Shown here piece after piece: positions 35,471-45,569 of a stretch of DNA of 64,000 nt. The notes under the pieces are model-generated. The model had not been told where the DNA came from. It did no database searches and worked only from the letters and a program-made list of their open reading frames with translations. Positions within the stretch are counted from its first letter, which is position 1. Every line of letters starts with the position of its first letter. A program made the position numbers and the translations under genes. This DNA is from Ralstonia soli (GTDB taxonomy: Bacteria > Pseudomonadota > Gammaproteobacteria > Burkholderiales > Burkholderiaceae). The stretch covers positions 372,001-436,000 of the forward strand of contig NZ_JAMXHT010000002.1 in assembly GCF_023955655.1 (NCBI RefSeq), in the 5' to 3' direction.

Positions 35471-37063
35471 ATGAAGACAGGTCGACGCCCTGGCTGCGGT
35501 CGGGCGGGAGGCGGTCCTGCCCGATTTGCCCCGTTGGCGCTGGCGATGCTGCTGGCTGGCTGCGCGGTCGGGCCCGATTACCGCACGCCCCAGCTGACCG
35601 GCACCGAAGCACCGCAGGGCTGGCACGCCACGCTGCCTCACCATGGCAGCCGCATGGCGCTGGCTCGCTGGTGGGAGCAGTTTCAGGACCCCGTGCTGAC
35701 AGAACTGGTGGAGCAGGCCGATGCCGGTAGCCCCACCATCGCGCAAGCCGTGGGTCGCCTGCGTGAGGCACGCGCCAGCGTTTCCAGCAGCCAGGCGGCA
35801 CTGTTCCCGCAACTGAAGGGTTCCGGCTCGGCCACGCGGCAAGGCGGGTTTGGCAGCAGCGAATTGACCGGCGGCGGCCCGGGCCTGAGTGGCTTGCCTG
35901 CTGGCGGGCTCAGCCCGACGCTTGGGCTGGGCACCATCACCACCCTGGCCGCCCAGGCCGATGCCTCATGGGAGATCGACCTCTTCGGCGGCAAGCGCCG
36001 CAGCCTGGAGGGCGCCGACGCACGACTCGTCGCCAGCGAGGCCGATTGGCACGACGCCCGTGTCTCGCTCGCCGCCGAGGTCGCCAATACCTATCTGCAG
36101 CAGCGCGAATGCGAAGCGCTGGTCGACATCGGTGCGGCCACGCTGTCGTCCCGGCAAGAGACGCTGCAACTGACTGAACGCAAATTCCGCGCAGGCTTTG
36201 TCGCCCCGGCGGATTACGCGCAGGCACAGGCCACCGTTGGCGACGCCGTCAACGCGTTGGAAGCGCAGCGGGCGCAGTGCGCGCAGGGGATGGACAAGCT
36301 CGTCACGCTCACCGGCTTCGACCACGACGCGCTACAGGGTCTGCTGGTCAAGGCCACCGCCCAGATACCCGCGCCGCCCGATGCCGGCGTGCCCGATGTG
36401 CCGGCGCAGGTGCTGTCGCAGCGGCCCGACGTGTCATCCGCCGAGCGTGCGGTGGCCGCAGCCAGCGCCGACATTGGCGTGGCTGTGGCGAGCCGATTGC
36501 CGTCGATCACGCTGGCTGGGTCCATCGGCATCAACGTGTTCCGGCTTAGCGGGCAATCGTTTACGAGCAAGTCGTGGTCGTTCGGGCCATCGGTGTCGTT
36601 GCCGATCTTTGATGGCGGGGCGGGGGCGGCGCGCGTGGAAACGGCACGTGCGCGCTACGACCAGGCGCTGGCCAGCTACCGCGGCAAGGTCCGGCAGGCC
36701 GTGCAGGAAGTGGAAGACGCTCTGGTGCGCCTGGATGCGTCCGACCGCCGGCTCGATGCGGCCACGATGGCTGACGCGCAATACGCGAAGGTGTTGGAAG
36801 CGTCCAACGCGCGCTATCGCCTGGGTGCCGGCAGCCTGCTGCAGCTCGAAGACGTGCGGCGCACGGCGTTGCAGGCGTCGCAGTCGCTGGCGGCCGTCAA
36901 GCTCGAACGTGCGCAGGCGTGGGTGGCGCTGTACAAGGCCGTTGGCGGTGGCTGGCGCGATGACAGCGCCCATGCGCAATCCGACGCCTCCCTTCTGCAT
37001 ACCTACCCCAATACCAATGCCCCGGCCGAACAAGGCCGCGCGCGCACCGGAAACGCTTCATGA
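35471..37063 (+). CDS. RND efflux outer-membrane lipoprotein, NodT/OprM type
   Basis: 530 residues. The lipobox LLAGC puts the lipidated Cys at 31 and is followed by AVGPDYRTP, typical of OprM/NodT proteins. Two OEP repeats form the beta-barrel and periplasmic tunnel. WWEQFQDPVL and the GKRRSLEGADA segment are conserved. It is somewhat longer than usual because of a Gly/Ser-rich insertion near residues 115-160 and a polar C-terminal tail. The stop overlaps the adaptor ATG by 4 nt. Confidence 0.93.
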   Translation: MKTGRRPGCGRAGGGPARFAPLALAMLLAGCAVGPDYRTPQLTGTEAPQGWHATLPHHGSRMALARWWEQFQDPVLTELVEQADAGSPTIAQAVGRLREARASVSSSQAALFPQLKGSGSATRQGGFGSSELTGGGPGLSGLPAGGLSPTLGLGTITTLAAQADASWEIDLFGGKRRSLEGADARLVASEADWHDARVSLAAEVANTYLQQRECEALVDIGAATLSSRQETLQLTERKFRAGFVAPADYAQAQATVGDAVNALEAQRAQCAQGMDKLVTLTGFDHDALQGLLVKATAQIPAPPDAGVPDVPAQVLSQRPDVSSAERAVAAASADIGVAVASRLPSITLAGSIGINVFRLSGQSFTSKSWSFGPSVSLPIFDGGAGAARVETARARYDQALASYRGKVRQAVQEVEDALVRLDASDRRLDAATMADAQYAKVLEASNARYRLGAGSLLQLEDVRRTALQASQSLAAVKLERAQAWVALYKAVGGGWRDDSAHAQSDASLLHTYPNTNAPAEQGRARTGNAS

Positions 37064-38199
37064 CTGAACAACGTGTTTGGAAGACCGCGCTGGCGGTGAT
37101 GCTGGCCGGCGCGCTCGCGGCGTGCGGCAAATCTGGGCCCGAGAACAAGAGCAAGGAACGGCCGCCCGCCAAGCCGGCGCTGGCTGTCAACGTTGCACAT
37201 CTGGGGCAGCACGTCTGGCCGCGCATCGCCACGGCCAGCGGTGCCGTGCAGCCTTGGCAGGAGGCCAGCATTGGCGCCGAGGTGGGTGGGTTGAAGCTGG
37301 CGGAGGTGCTCGTCAACGTGGGCGATGTGGTCAAGCAGGGCCAATTGCTGGCGCGCATGTCGGATGAGACCGTGCGTGCCGATGTGGCCGCGCAGCGCGC
37401 CAGCCTGGCCGAAGCCGAAGCCTCCGCCGCACAGGCCTCCGGCGAAGCCCGCCGCGCGCATGAACTCGACAAGAGCGGTGCCATCAGCCAGCAGGATCTG
37501 ATCCAGTACGACACGCAGGCCAAGACCGCCACCGCCAAGCTGGCCGCCGCACGCGCGCAGTTCGACAGCCAGCAGCTACGCCTGCGCTACACGCGCGTGG
37601 TGGCACCGGATGACGGTGTGATCAGCGCACGCACGGCAACCGTGGGCGCTGTGGTGTCGTCGGGCACCGAGCTGTTCAAGCTCATCCGCAAGAACCGCCT
37701 GGAATGGCGCGCGGAAATGCACGGCGACGTGCTGCCGCGCATCCTGCCCGGCCAGGCCGCACGCGTGCGCCGCATGGACGGCGGCGTGGTGAACGGCCGC
37801 GTGCGGCAGGTCGCGCCCACGGTCGATGCCAACACGCGCAACGGCCTCGTCTATGTCGACCTGCCGCCGGAAGCTGCCACGTCCGGCGTGAAGGCCGGCA
37901 TGTATCTCTCCGGCGATGTGCTGCTGGGCGACACACCGGCCACAACGCTGCCCGAGACCGCCGTGTTCTCGCGCGATGGTTATGACTACGTGATGGTGCT
38001 CGACCAGCAAGGCCGCGTGCATCAGACCAAAGTCACGCTCGGACGCCGCCAGGATGGGCAGGTGGAAATCGTGCAGGGCATCGGCGCGAACGACGGGGTG
38101 GTTGCTGCTGGCGCCGCTTTCCTGAGCGATGGCGATGTGGTGCGCCTGGCGGCTGCCGGCGCAGCGTCGGCACCGGTTGCGGCGGGGGCCAAGCCATGA
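37060..38199 (+). CDS. RND efflux periplasmic adaptor (membrane-fusion) protein
   Basis: 379 residues. A lipoprotein signal ends at Cys22 (ALAACG). The lipoyl half-motifs flank a coiled-coil hairpin (RADVAAQRASLAEAEASAAQASGEARRAHELD region), then beta-barrel and membrane-proximal domains follow. It bridges the inner-membrane pump and the outer-membrane channel encoded on either side. The ATGA overlap with both neighbours shows tight coupling. Confidence 0.93.
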   Translation: MTEQRVWKTALAVMLAGALAACGKSGPENKSKERPPAKPALAVNVAHLGQHVWPRIATASGAVQPWQEASIGAEVGGLKLAEVLVNVGDVVKQGQLLARMSDETVRADVAAQRASLAEAEASAAQASGEARRAHELDKSGAISQQDLIQYDTQAKTATAKLAAARAQFDSQQLRLRYTRVVAPDDGVISARTATVGAVVSSGTELFKLIRKNRLEWRAEMHGDVLPRILPGQAARVRRMDGGVVNGRVRQVAPTVDANTRNGLVYVDLPPEAATSGVKAGMYLSGDVLLGDTPATTLPETAVFSRDGYDYVMVLDQQGRVHQTKVTLGRRQDGQVEIVQGIGANDGVVAAGAAFLSDGDVVRLAAAGAASAPVAAGAKP

Positions 38200-41100
38200 A
38201 CTTTTCCGCGTGGGCGATCCGCAAGCCGATTCCGTCGATCCTGTTGTTCATCCTGATCACGGTGGCGGGGCTGGTGTCGTTCAAGATGCTGTCGATCCAG
38301 AACTTTCCGGACATCGACTTTCCTGCCGTCTCCGTGACCGCCAGCCTGCCGGGCGCGACGCCCACGCAGATGGAAACCGAGGTCACGCGCAAGATCGAAG
38401 ACAGCATCGCCAGCATCGGTGCGATCAAGCACATCACTTCCACCATCAACGACGGCAGCTCGACCACGATGGTCGAATTCCAGCTCGAGAAGGATGTGCA
38501 GGAAGCCGTGAACGACGTGCGCGATTCAGTCAGCCGCATCCGCGCGCAGTTGCCGTCTGACGTGCAGGAGCCCGTCATCTCGCGCGTGACGTTCGCCAGC
38601 ATGCCGGTGTTGACCTACGCCATCGAGGCGACCGACATGGACGCGGAGGACCTCTCCTGGTTCGTCGACAACACTGTCAACAAGCGGTTGCTGTCGGTGC
38701 ACGGCGTGGCCAAGGTCACGCGCCAGGGAGGGGTGGACCGCGAGGTGCGCGTGCAGCTCGACCCCGTGCGCCTGCAGGCGCTGAACGTCACTGCCGCCGA
38801 CATCAGCGCGCAGGTGCGCGGCATGCAGCAGGAGGCACCGGGCGGACGCGGCAACATCGGCGGGCAGGAGCAGGCGGTGCGCACGCTCGGCACGGTGAAG
38901 AGCGCGCGCGAGCTGGCACAGATGGACATCCCGCTCTCGGACGGACGCCGCATCCGCCTGTCGGACGTGGCTGACGTGCGCGACACCGCCGCCGAGCCGC
39001 GCCAGATGGCCTTGCTCGACGGCAAGCAGGTGGTGAGCTTCCAGGTGTTCCGCTCGCGCGGCGCGAGTGAAATCACCGTTGCCAAGGGCGTGCGCGAGGC
39101 GATTGCCAAGCTGCAGGCCGAGCGCCCGAACGTGCATGTGACCGAGGTCTACAACATGGTCAAGCCGGTGTCGGACGCGTACACCGCATCGATGCATGCG
39201 CTGTACGAGGGCGCCATCCTGGCCGTGCTGGTGGTGTGGCTGTTCCTGCGCGACTGGCGCGCGACGTTCGTGTCGGCGGTGGCGCTGCCGCTGTCGATCA
39301 TCCCGACGTTCGCGGCCATGCAGCTGCTGGATTTCACGCTCAACGGCATCACGCTGCTGGCGCTCACGCTGGTGGTGGGGATTCTCGTTGACGATGCCAT
39401 CGTCGAGGTGGAGAACATCGTGCGCCACCTGCGCAACGGCAAGAGGCCGCTGGAGGCCGCCATGGAGGCCGCACAGGAGATCGGCCTAGCGGTGGTGGCC
39501 ACTTCGCTCACGCTGGTGGCGGTGTTCCTGCCGACGGCCTTCATGGGCGGCATCTCGGGCAAGTTCTTCAAGCAGTTCGGGTGGACGGCGTCGCTGGCGG
39601 TGCTGGCCTCGCTGCTGGTGGCGCGGCTGCTCACACCCATGATGGCGGCGTACATGCTCAAGCCCCAGGACAAGCCCAACCGCGATGGCTGGATCATGAC
39701 GCGCTACCTGCAGGCCGCGCGCTGGTGCCTGATCCACCCGTGGAAGACGGGCGGCATGGCCGCGGCGTTCTTCGTTGTGTCGGTGGCCATCATCGGGCTG
39801 ATTCCGGCGACGTTCCTGCCGCCCGAAGACTGGGCGCAATTGCAGATGACCGTCGAAAGCCCGCCCGGCAGCACCATCGCCCAGACGCGTGAGAACACCG
39901 AGCGCGTGCGCAGGATCGTGATGCAGCACAAAGAGGTGCGCCGCGTGTACACCGCCATCGGCTCTGGCGTGATGGCCGGTGTGCCGGGCTCCAGCGGCGG
40001 CGAGGTGCGCACCGGCACGCTCACGATCTCGCTCACGGGCCAGCACGACCGGCACATCAAACAGCAGGACGTGCAGCGCCAGTTGCGCGAGATGCTGGAA
40101 GGCGTGCCGGGCGTACGCATCTCCTTTGGCGCGGTCGGCTCGGGCGAGCAGTTGCAGGTTGTGCTGACGGGCGATGACCCTGCCACGCTGCAGCAGGCCG
40201 CGCGCGATGTGATGCGCGATCTGCGCACCGTGCCCGGGCTTGGGGCCGTCACATCATCGGCGAGCTTGCTGCGGCCGGAAATCGTCATCCGCCCGGACTT
40301 TGCACGCGCGGCACAGCAGGGCGTAACAGCAGCCGCCATCGGCCAGGCCGTGCGTGTGGCGACCGCGGGCGACTACGACGTCAACCTGCCCAAGCTGAAC
40401 CTGCCCGAACGGCAGGTCTACATCCGCGTTGAACTGGACCCGAAGGCGCGTAACCAGATCGACACGATCCGCCAATTGCGCGTGCTGGGCCGCAATGGCG
40501 CGGTGCCACTGGAGAACATTGCCGACATCTCCATTGCCAGCGGCCCCGCGCAGATCGACCGCTACGACCGCAGCCGCAACGTCACCATCAGCGTGGGGCT
40601 GGAGGGCCGGGCGCTGGGCGAGACCAACATGGCGGTGGAGGCGCTGCCGTCCATCAAGAACCTGCCACAGGGCGTGCGCCGCATTGCCTCGGGCGATGTG
40701 GAGGGCATGCAGGAATTGTTCAGCAGCTTCTTCCTCGCCATGTTTGCCGGCGTGCTGTGCGTGTATGCGGTGCTGGTGCTGCTGTTCCACGACTTCACGC
40801 AGCCGGTGACGATCCTGGCGGCGCTGCCGCTGTCGGTGGGCGGTGCGTTCGGGCTGCTGGCGCTGTTCGGCTTCAGCCTGTCGCTGCCGGCGCTGATCGG
40901 CCTGCTGATGCTGATGGGCATCGTGACCAAGAACTCGATCCTGCTGGTGGAGTACGCCATCGTTGCGCGGCGCGATCTGGGCATGTCGCGCACCGAGGCC
41001 ATCCTCGATGCCTGCCACAAGCGCGCCCGCCCCATCGTCATGACCACCGTGGCGATGACCGCCGGCATGGTGCCCATGGCGCTCGGCCTGGAGGGCGATG

Positions 41101-41291
41101 CGGGCTTCCGCGCGCCGATGGCCGTGGCGGTGATCGGCGGCCTGCTGACTTCCACCTTGCTGAGCCTGCTGGTGGTGCCTGTTGTGTTCGAGAAGGTGGA
41201 CGACTTCAAGGAGTGGACGCTGCGCAAGTTGCGTGGCGCGCGCCATCACGGGCACAAGACGGAGCCGGCATCGGAACACGGCCCGCGCTAG
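38196..41291 (+). CDS. RND multidrug efflux pump, inner-membrane HAE1-type subunit
   Basis: 1031 residues with 12 membrane helices and two large periplasmic loops. The proton-relay Asp pair is at about 399-400 in VVGILVDDAIVEVEN, and FPDIDFPAVSVTASLPGAT is the conserved N-terminal porter start. The second half carries LIGLLMLMGIVTKNSILLVEYA. It exports hydrophobic compounds using protons. The operon (channel, adaptor, pump) has no adjacent regulator. The order with the channel gene first is less common than adaptor-pump-channel. Confidence 0.95.
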   Translation: MNFSAWAIRKPIPSILLFILITVAGLVSFKMLSIQNFPDIDFPAVSVTASLPGATPTQMETEVTRKIEDSIASIGAIKHITSTINDGSSTTMVEFQLEKDVQEAVNDVRDSVSRIRAQLPSDVQEPVISRVTFASMPVLTYAIEATDMDAEDLSWFVDNTVNKRLLSVHGVAKVTRQGGVDREVRVQLDPVRLQALNVTAADISAQVRGMQQEAPGGRGNIGGQEQAVRTLGTVKSARELAQMDIPLSDGRRIRLSDVADVRDTAAEPRQMALLDGKQVVSFQVFRSRGASEITVAKGVREAIAKLQAERPNVHVTEVYNMVKPVSDAYTASMHALYEGAILAVLVVWLFLRDWRATFVSAVALPLSIIPTFAAMQLLDFTLNGITLLALTLVVGILVDDAIVEVENIVRHLRNGKRPLEAAMEAAQEIGLAVVATSLTLVAVFLPTAFMGGISGKFFKQFGWTASLAVLASLLVARLLTPMMAAYMLKPQDKPNRDGWIMTRYLQAARWCLIHPWKTGGMAAAFFVVSVAIIGLIPATFLPPEDWAQLQMTVESPPGSTIAQTRENTERVRRIVMQHKEVRRVYTAIGSGVMAGVPGSSGGEVRTGTLTISLTGQHDRHIKQQDVQRQLREMLEGVPGVRISFGAVGSGEQLQVVLTGDDPATLQQAARDVMRDLRTVPGLGAVTSSASLLRPEIVIRPDFARAAQQGVTAAAIGQAVRVATAGDYDVNLPKLNLPERQVYIRVELDPKARNQIDTIRQLRVLGRNGAVPLENIADISIASGPAQIDRYDRSRNVTISVGLEGRALGETNMAVEALPSIKNLPQGVRRIASGDVEGMQELFSSFFLAMFAGVLCVYAVLVLLFHDFTQPVTILAALPLSVGGAFGLLALFGFSLSLPALIGLLMLMGIVTKNSILLVEYAIVARRDLGMSRTEAILDACHKRARPIVMTTVAMTAGMVPMALGLEGDAGFRAPMAVAVIGGLLTSTLLSLLVVPVVFEKVDDFKEWTLRKLRGARHHGHKTEPASEHGPR

Positions 41292-41354
41292 GTGTAGCAT
41301 CGGGCGGCCAGCCAGCCTGCCAGCGTGGAGCAAGCCAAACCACGGAGACCGCAC

Positions 41355-42140
41355 ATGTCCGATGCCGTGCTGTTCCAGACCGATGGCCCGGTCTGCACCA
41401 TCCTGCTCAACCGGCCCGACTGCCGCAACGCGGTCGACGGGCCAACCGCCACCGCGCTGCTCGCCGCGTTCGAGCGCTTTGAAACGGACGACGCGCTACG
41501 CGTTGCCGTGCTCGGCGGCACCGGTGGCCACTTCTGCGCCGGCGCCGACCTGACGGCGGTGGGCGATCCGGCCCGACGCAATCACCTTGACCCCGATGGC
41601 GCAGCGCCTGGCCCGATGGGGCCGTCGCGCATGGCGTTGTCCAAGCCGCTTATCGCGGCGGTCAGAGGCTATGCGGTGGCGGGCGGCCTGGAGCTGGCGC
41701 TGCTCGCAGACCTGCGTGTGGTTGAGCGCGATGCCGTGTTCGGCGTGTTCTGCCGCCGCTGGGGTGTGCCGCTCATCGACGGTGGCACGGTGCGCCTGCC
41801 GCGCGTTGTCGGCATGGGGCGGGCGCTGGACATGATCCTGACCGGCCGCGCCGTGCCGGCAGACGAAGCCCTCGCCATGGGCCTGGCCAATCGTCTGGTG
41901 GAGTACGGCGAATCGCTTGTCGCAGCTCAGCAACTCGCGCGAGATATTGCTGCGTTTCCGCAGCAGTGCATGCTCGCCGACCGGGCATCGGCGTATGCGC
42001 AGTGGAGTCTGCCGTTGGCAGAGGCGTTGCAGCAGGAGGGTGCGCGTGGGACCCCCATGGTGTTTGCCGAAGGCGTGGCGGGTGCCGCGCGATTTGCCGA
42101 CGGCGCCGGCCGGCATGGAAAGCCGGATACCGCTGACTGA
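41355..42140 (+). CDS. Enoyl-CoA hydratase/isomerase (crotonase) family protein
   Basis: 261 residues. Crotonase landmarks are LNRPDCRNAVDGPTA, the oxyanion-hole segment GGTGGHFCAGADLTAV and AVRGYAVAGGLELALLADLRV. The first catalytic Glu position of true hydratases is replaced within the FCRRWGVPLIDGGTVRLPR segment, so the reaction is uncertain. It starts 63 bp after the RND pump gene and ends at a strong bidirectional terminator. The link with efflux is probably only positional. Confidence 0.88.
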   Translation: MSDAVLFQTDGPVCTILLNRPDCRNAVDGPTATALLAAFERFETDDALRVAVLGGTGGHFCAGADLTAVGDPARRNHLDPDGAAPGPMGPSRMALSKPLIAAVRGYAVAGGLELALLADLRVVERDAVFGVFCRRWGVPLIDGGTVRLPRVVGMGRALDMILTGRAVPADEALAMGLANRLVEYGESLVAAQQLARDIAAFPQQCMLADRASAYAQWSLPLAEALQQEGARGTPMVFAEGVAGAARFADGAGRHGKPDTAD

Positions 42141-42153
42141 GGCGCCAATGGAA

Positions 42154-42189
42154 AAACGCCAACCGGAAGCCAAGCCGGTTGGCGTTTTG
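42154..42189. terminator. Bidirectional rho-independent terminator
   Basis: A perfect 14-bp stem AAAACGCCAACCGG / CCGGTTGGCGTTTT with an 8-nt loop lies between the converging enoyl-CoA hydratase and metE genes. A-runs and T-runs at the stem base make it work in both directions. Confidence 0.9.
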
Positions 42190-42206
42190 CTCAGCTAAGG
42201 CAGAAG

Positions 42207-44528
42207 TTAAGCGATCGCACTTTCTGCGTGCGCAACCTTGCTGCCGGCGTGCTGCGCCTTGGCATGCTTGGCACGCAGGCGTCGCGTGGCTTCCACCATG
42301 CCTTGCAGTGCCGCTTCCACCTCGGGCCAGCCGCGCGTCTTCAGGCCGCAGTCCGGGTTCACCCACAGGCGCTGCACCGGCACCACCTGGGCGGCCTTGT
42401 CGAGCAACGCTTCCATCTCTTCCACGTGCGGCACGCGCGGCGAGTGGATGTCGTACACGCCCGGACCGATCTCGTTCGGGTAGGCAAATTCGCCAAACGC
42501 ATCCAGCAGTTCCATGTTCGAGCGCGAGGTCTCGATGGTGATCACGTCGGCATCCATGGACGCGATGGCCGGCAGGATGTCGTTGAACTCCGAATAGCAC
42601 ATGTGCGTGTGGATCTGCGTGTCGTTACGCACGCCCGAGGCCGATACACGGAATGCGCGCGCGGCCCATTCCAGATAGCCCGGCACATCGGAAGCGCGCA
42701 GCGGCAGGCCTTCGCGGAAAGCCGGTTCGTCGATCTGAATGGCGGCAATGCCGGCCGCTTCCAGGTCGCACACCTCGTCGCGCAGTGCCAGGGCGATCTG
42801 CAGCGCTGTCTGCTCGCGCGGCTGGTCATCACGCACGAACGACCACTGCAGCATCGTCACCGGGCCGGTCAGCATGCCCTTCATTGGCTTGGTGGTCTGG
42901 CTTTGCGCGTACTTGGACCACTCGACCGTCATGGCTTCGGGGCGATACACATCACCGTAGATGACGGGCGGCTTCACGCAGCGCGAGCCGTAGCTCTGCA
43001 CCCAGCCGTTGGCGGTGAATGCGTAACCCCACAGCAGCTCGCCGAAGTACTCGACCATGTCGTTGCGCTCGGCTTCGCCGTGCACGAGCATGTCAAGGCC
43101 CAGCGCCTCCTGGCGGCGCACGACGTCGGTGATTTCAGCGCGCATGCGTTGCAGGTAGTCCAGCGCAGGCAGCTCGCCGCGCTTGTGCTGGGCGCGCGCC
43201 TGGCGAATCTCCGCCGTCTGCGGGAACGAGCCGATGGTGGTGGTCGGCAGCAGCGGCAGGTTCAGGCGGGCCTGCTGTGCTTCGGCACGCGCTGGGTACG
43301 CCGCGGCGCGTTCGGCGTCTTCCGCGCGGATGGCCGCCACGCGCTTCTTCACGCCGGCGTTGTGCACGCGGCGCGATTCGGCGCGCGAGGCGATGGCGGC
43401 GCGGTTGTCGTCGAGCGCCCGTTGCACGGCGGCTGGGCCTTCAATGACTGCGCGCTTGAGCACGGCCAGCTCATCCAGCTTCTGACGAGCAAAGGCCAGC
43501 CAGCCCTTGAGTTCGTCATCGAGCTTGGTTTCGGCGGACAGATCTACCGGCACGTGCAACAGCGAGCAGCTCGGCGCAATCCAGAGGCGATCGCCGAGCG
43601 CCTTGGCCAGCGGCGTGACGCGCTCCAGCACACGGGCGAGATCCGAGCGCCAGATGTTGCGGCCATCGACCACACCCACCGACAGTACCTTGTCGGCCGG
43701 CCACGGCGCGAACGCGTCGAGCTGTTGCGGCGCGCGCACGAGGTCCAGGTGCACGCCGGCCACCGGCAGCGATTGGATGAGCGCTGCGTGGTGCGAAGCG
43801 GCTTCAAAGTACGTGGCCAGCAACAGCTTGGGGCCGTTGGCTGCGGCCAGTGCCTGATACGCGGGGCCGATTGCATCGACCCAGGCCTGCGGCAGGTCCA
43901 GCACCAGCGCCGGTTCGTCGATCTGCACCCATTCCACGTTGAGCGCGGCCAGACGCTGCAGCACGGCGGTGTACGCCTGCAGCACCTGCGGCAGCAGCGC
44001 GAGTTTGTCAGTCAGCCCGCCGCGTGCCTTGGCCAGATGCAGGAACGTGACCGGCCCGATGAGCGCAACCTTCACGCGGTACCCCGCGGTCTGTGCCTCG
44101 CGCACCTCGTCGAACAGCCATTCGGTGCCGGCGCCGAAGCGCGAGTCGGGCGTCAGTTCCGGCACGAGGTAGTGGTAGTTGGTGTCGAACCACTTGGTCA
44201 TTTCCATGGCCGCGTGGTCGGCATTGCCGCGTGCGAGCACGAACGATTGGGCCAGGGTCAACTGCGCAGCGTCAAAGCCATAGCGCGTGGGGATGGCGCC
44301 GAGCAGCGCGGCCGTTTGCAGCACCTGGTCGTACCAGGCGAAATCGCCCACGGTCACAAAGTCGAGGCCGGCGTCACGCTGGGCCGCCCAGTGGCGCTCG
44401 CGCAATGCGCGGCCCGTGGCGCGCAGGTCGTCTTCCGAGGAAGCGCCTCTCCAGAACGATTCGAGGGCGAACTTGAGCTCGCGTTGCGCGCCGATGCGCG
44501 GATAGCCGAGGGTGTGGATGGTCGTCAT
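42207..44528 (-). CDS. metE: Cobalamin-independent methionine synthase
   Basis: 773 residues with the two-barrel MetE layout. The N-terminal half begins [22 protein letters not shown]. The C-terminal catalytic barrel has zinc ligands in HTHMCYSEF (His and Cys), a Glu about 22 residues later and the Cys in [11 protein letters not shown]. It transfers methyl from 5-methyl-tetrahydropteroyl triglutamate to homocysteine. The divergent metR gene and a MetR box in between show classical control by homocysteine. The ATG at 44528 matches the family start. Confidence 0.98.
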   Translation of the reverse strand: MTTIHTLGYPRIGAQRELKFALESFWRGASSEDDLRATGRALRERHWAAQRDAGLDFVTVGDFAWYDQVLQTAALLGAIPTRYGFDAAQLTLAQSFVLARGNADHAAMEMTKWFDTNYHYLVPELTPDSRFGAGTEWLFDEVREAQTAGYRVKVALIGPVTFLHLAKARGGLTDKLALLPQVLQAYTAVLQRLAALNVEWVQIDEPALVLDLPQAWVDAIGPAYQALAAANGPKLLLATYFEAASHHAALIQSLPVAGVHLDLVRAPQQLDAFAPWPADKVLSVGVVDGRNIWRSDLARVLERVTPLAKALGDRLWIAPSCSLLHVPVDLSAETKLDDELKGWLAFARQKLDELAVLKRAVIEGPAAVQRALDDNRAAIASRAESRRVHNAGVKKRVAAIRAEDAERAAAYPARAEAQQARLNLPLLPTTTIGSFPQTAEIRQARAQHKRGELPALDYLQRMRAEITDVVRRQEALGLDMLVHGEAERNDMVEYFGELLWGYAFTANGWVQSYGSRCVKPPVIYGDVYRPEAMTVEWSKYAQSQTTKPMKGMLTGPVTMLQWSFVRDDQPREQTALQIALALRDEVCDLEAAGIAAIQIDEPAFREGLPLRASDVPGYLEWAARAFRVSASGVRNDTQIHTHMCYSEFNDILPAIASMDADVITIETSRSNMELLDAFGEFAYPNEIGPGVYDIHSPRVPHVEEMEALLDKAAQVVPVQRLWVNPDCGLKTRGWPEVEAALQGMVEATRRLRAKHAKAQHAGSKVAHAESAIA

Positions 44529-44619
44529 TGTTCTTCGCAGGAGAGCGGATTCGTTTTCGAGTTCTGCGATGATCGGCGACCATCGATCATGAATCAAATG
44601 ATATTATTTTTGATAACGT

Positions 44620-44632
44620 TGAATGATATTCA
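44620..44632. promoter_or_regulatory. MetR box TGAA-N5-TTCA
   Basis: TGAATGATATTCA is a perfect match to the MetR consensus in the 123-bp metE/metR gap. A second degenerate copy starts at 44590 (TGAATCAAATGAT). Paired boxes are usual for MetR activation of metE. The surrounding AT-rich stretch 44598-44637 probably holds both promoters. Confidence 0.8.
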
Positions 44633-44651
44633 TATATTGGAGCCCCGGCCG

Positions 44652-45569
44652 ATGCTTGAAATCCGACATCTACGCACTTTGATCGCCCTGGCCGATGGCG
44701 GGTCGGTCTCGCGTGCCGCTGAACGGCTGCACCTGACGCAATCGGCGCTGTCGCACCAGTTGCGTGCGCTCGAATCGCACTATGGGTTGGCCGTCGTCCG
44801 CCGCAAGGGCCAGACGGTGGAGCTGACCGAAGCTGGCGAGCGCCTGCTCGAGCTTGCACAAAAGGTCGTCGCCGATATGCAGACCGCCGAGCGTGACTTG
44901 GAGCGCATCAAGGGCCGCGCTGCTGGCACGTTACGTATCGCGCTGGAATGCCACACCTGCTTCGACTGGCTGATGCCCGTGATGGACGCCTTCCGCCAGC
45001 GCTGGCCCGAGGTGGAGATGGACCTCGTCTCCGGCTTCCACACCGATCCGCTTGCGCTGCTCAAGGACGGCCGCGCCGACGTCATCATCGGCTCCGACGC
45101 CAAGATACGCCGGGGCGTGGTGTTTGCACCGCTGTTCCGTTTCGAAATCCTGGCCGTCCTGCCCGTGGACCATGCGCTGCGCAACAAGAAATGGCTGGAA
45201 GCGAAGGACTTTACCGACCAGACGCTCATCACGTACCCCGTGCCCGAAGAGCGCATCGACCTGATCCGGCAGGTGCTGACGCCCGCCGGCATTGCGTTCA
45301 ATCGGCGCACGGCGGAACTGACCATCGCCGTACTGCAGCTCGTCGCCAGCCGCCGCGGGCTGGCCGCGCTGCCGAGCTGGGGCATCAAGAACTACGTCGA
45401 CTACGAATACGTGGTGGCCAAGCGCGTCGGCAAGGAGGGCGTGTGGAGCGACCTCTACGCAGCCATGACGCGCGACTATGCGCAGGCACCGTTTGCGCAG
45501 GACTTTATCGAGACGGCCAAGTCGATCTGCTTTGCGCAGTTGCCGGGGTTGATGCCACTGGAGGCGTAA
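44652..45569 (+). CDS. metR: LysR family regulator MetR
   Basis: 305 residues from ATG 44652. The winged helix at about 1-62 has LIALADGGSVSRAAERLHLTQSALSHQLRALE, and ALECHTCFDWLMPVMDAFRQRWPEVEMDL in the effector domain is characteristic of MetR. It should activate metE with homocysteine as coeffector. The same frame stays open far upstream through antisense of metE; this is a GC artefact. The stop directly abuts the stop of the next, convergent LysR gene. Confidence 0.95.
   Translation: MLEIRHLRTLIALADGGSVSRAAERLHLTQSALSHQLRALESHYGLAVVRRKGQTVELTEAGERLLELAQKVVADMQTAERDLERIKGRAAGTLRIALECHTCFDWLMPVMDAFRQRWPEVEMDLVSGFHTDPLALLKDGRADVIIGSDAKIRRGVVFAPLFRFEILAVLPVDHALRNKKWLEAKDFTDQTLITYPVPEERIDLIRQVLTPAGIAFNRRTAELTIAVLQLVASRRGLAALPSWGIKNYVDYEYVVAKRVGKEGVWSDLYAAMTRDYAQAPFAQDFIETAKSICFAQLPGLMPLEA

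Noticed and set aside
42228-44651. Long upstream extension of the metR frame
   Set aside because: It runs antisense through metE; the MetR fold and box place the start at 44652.
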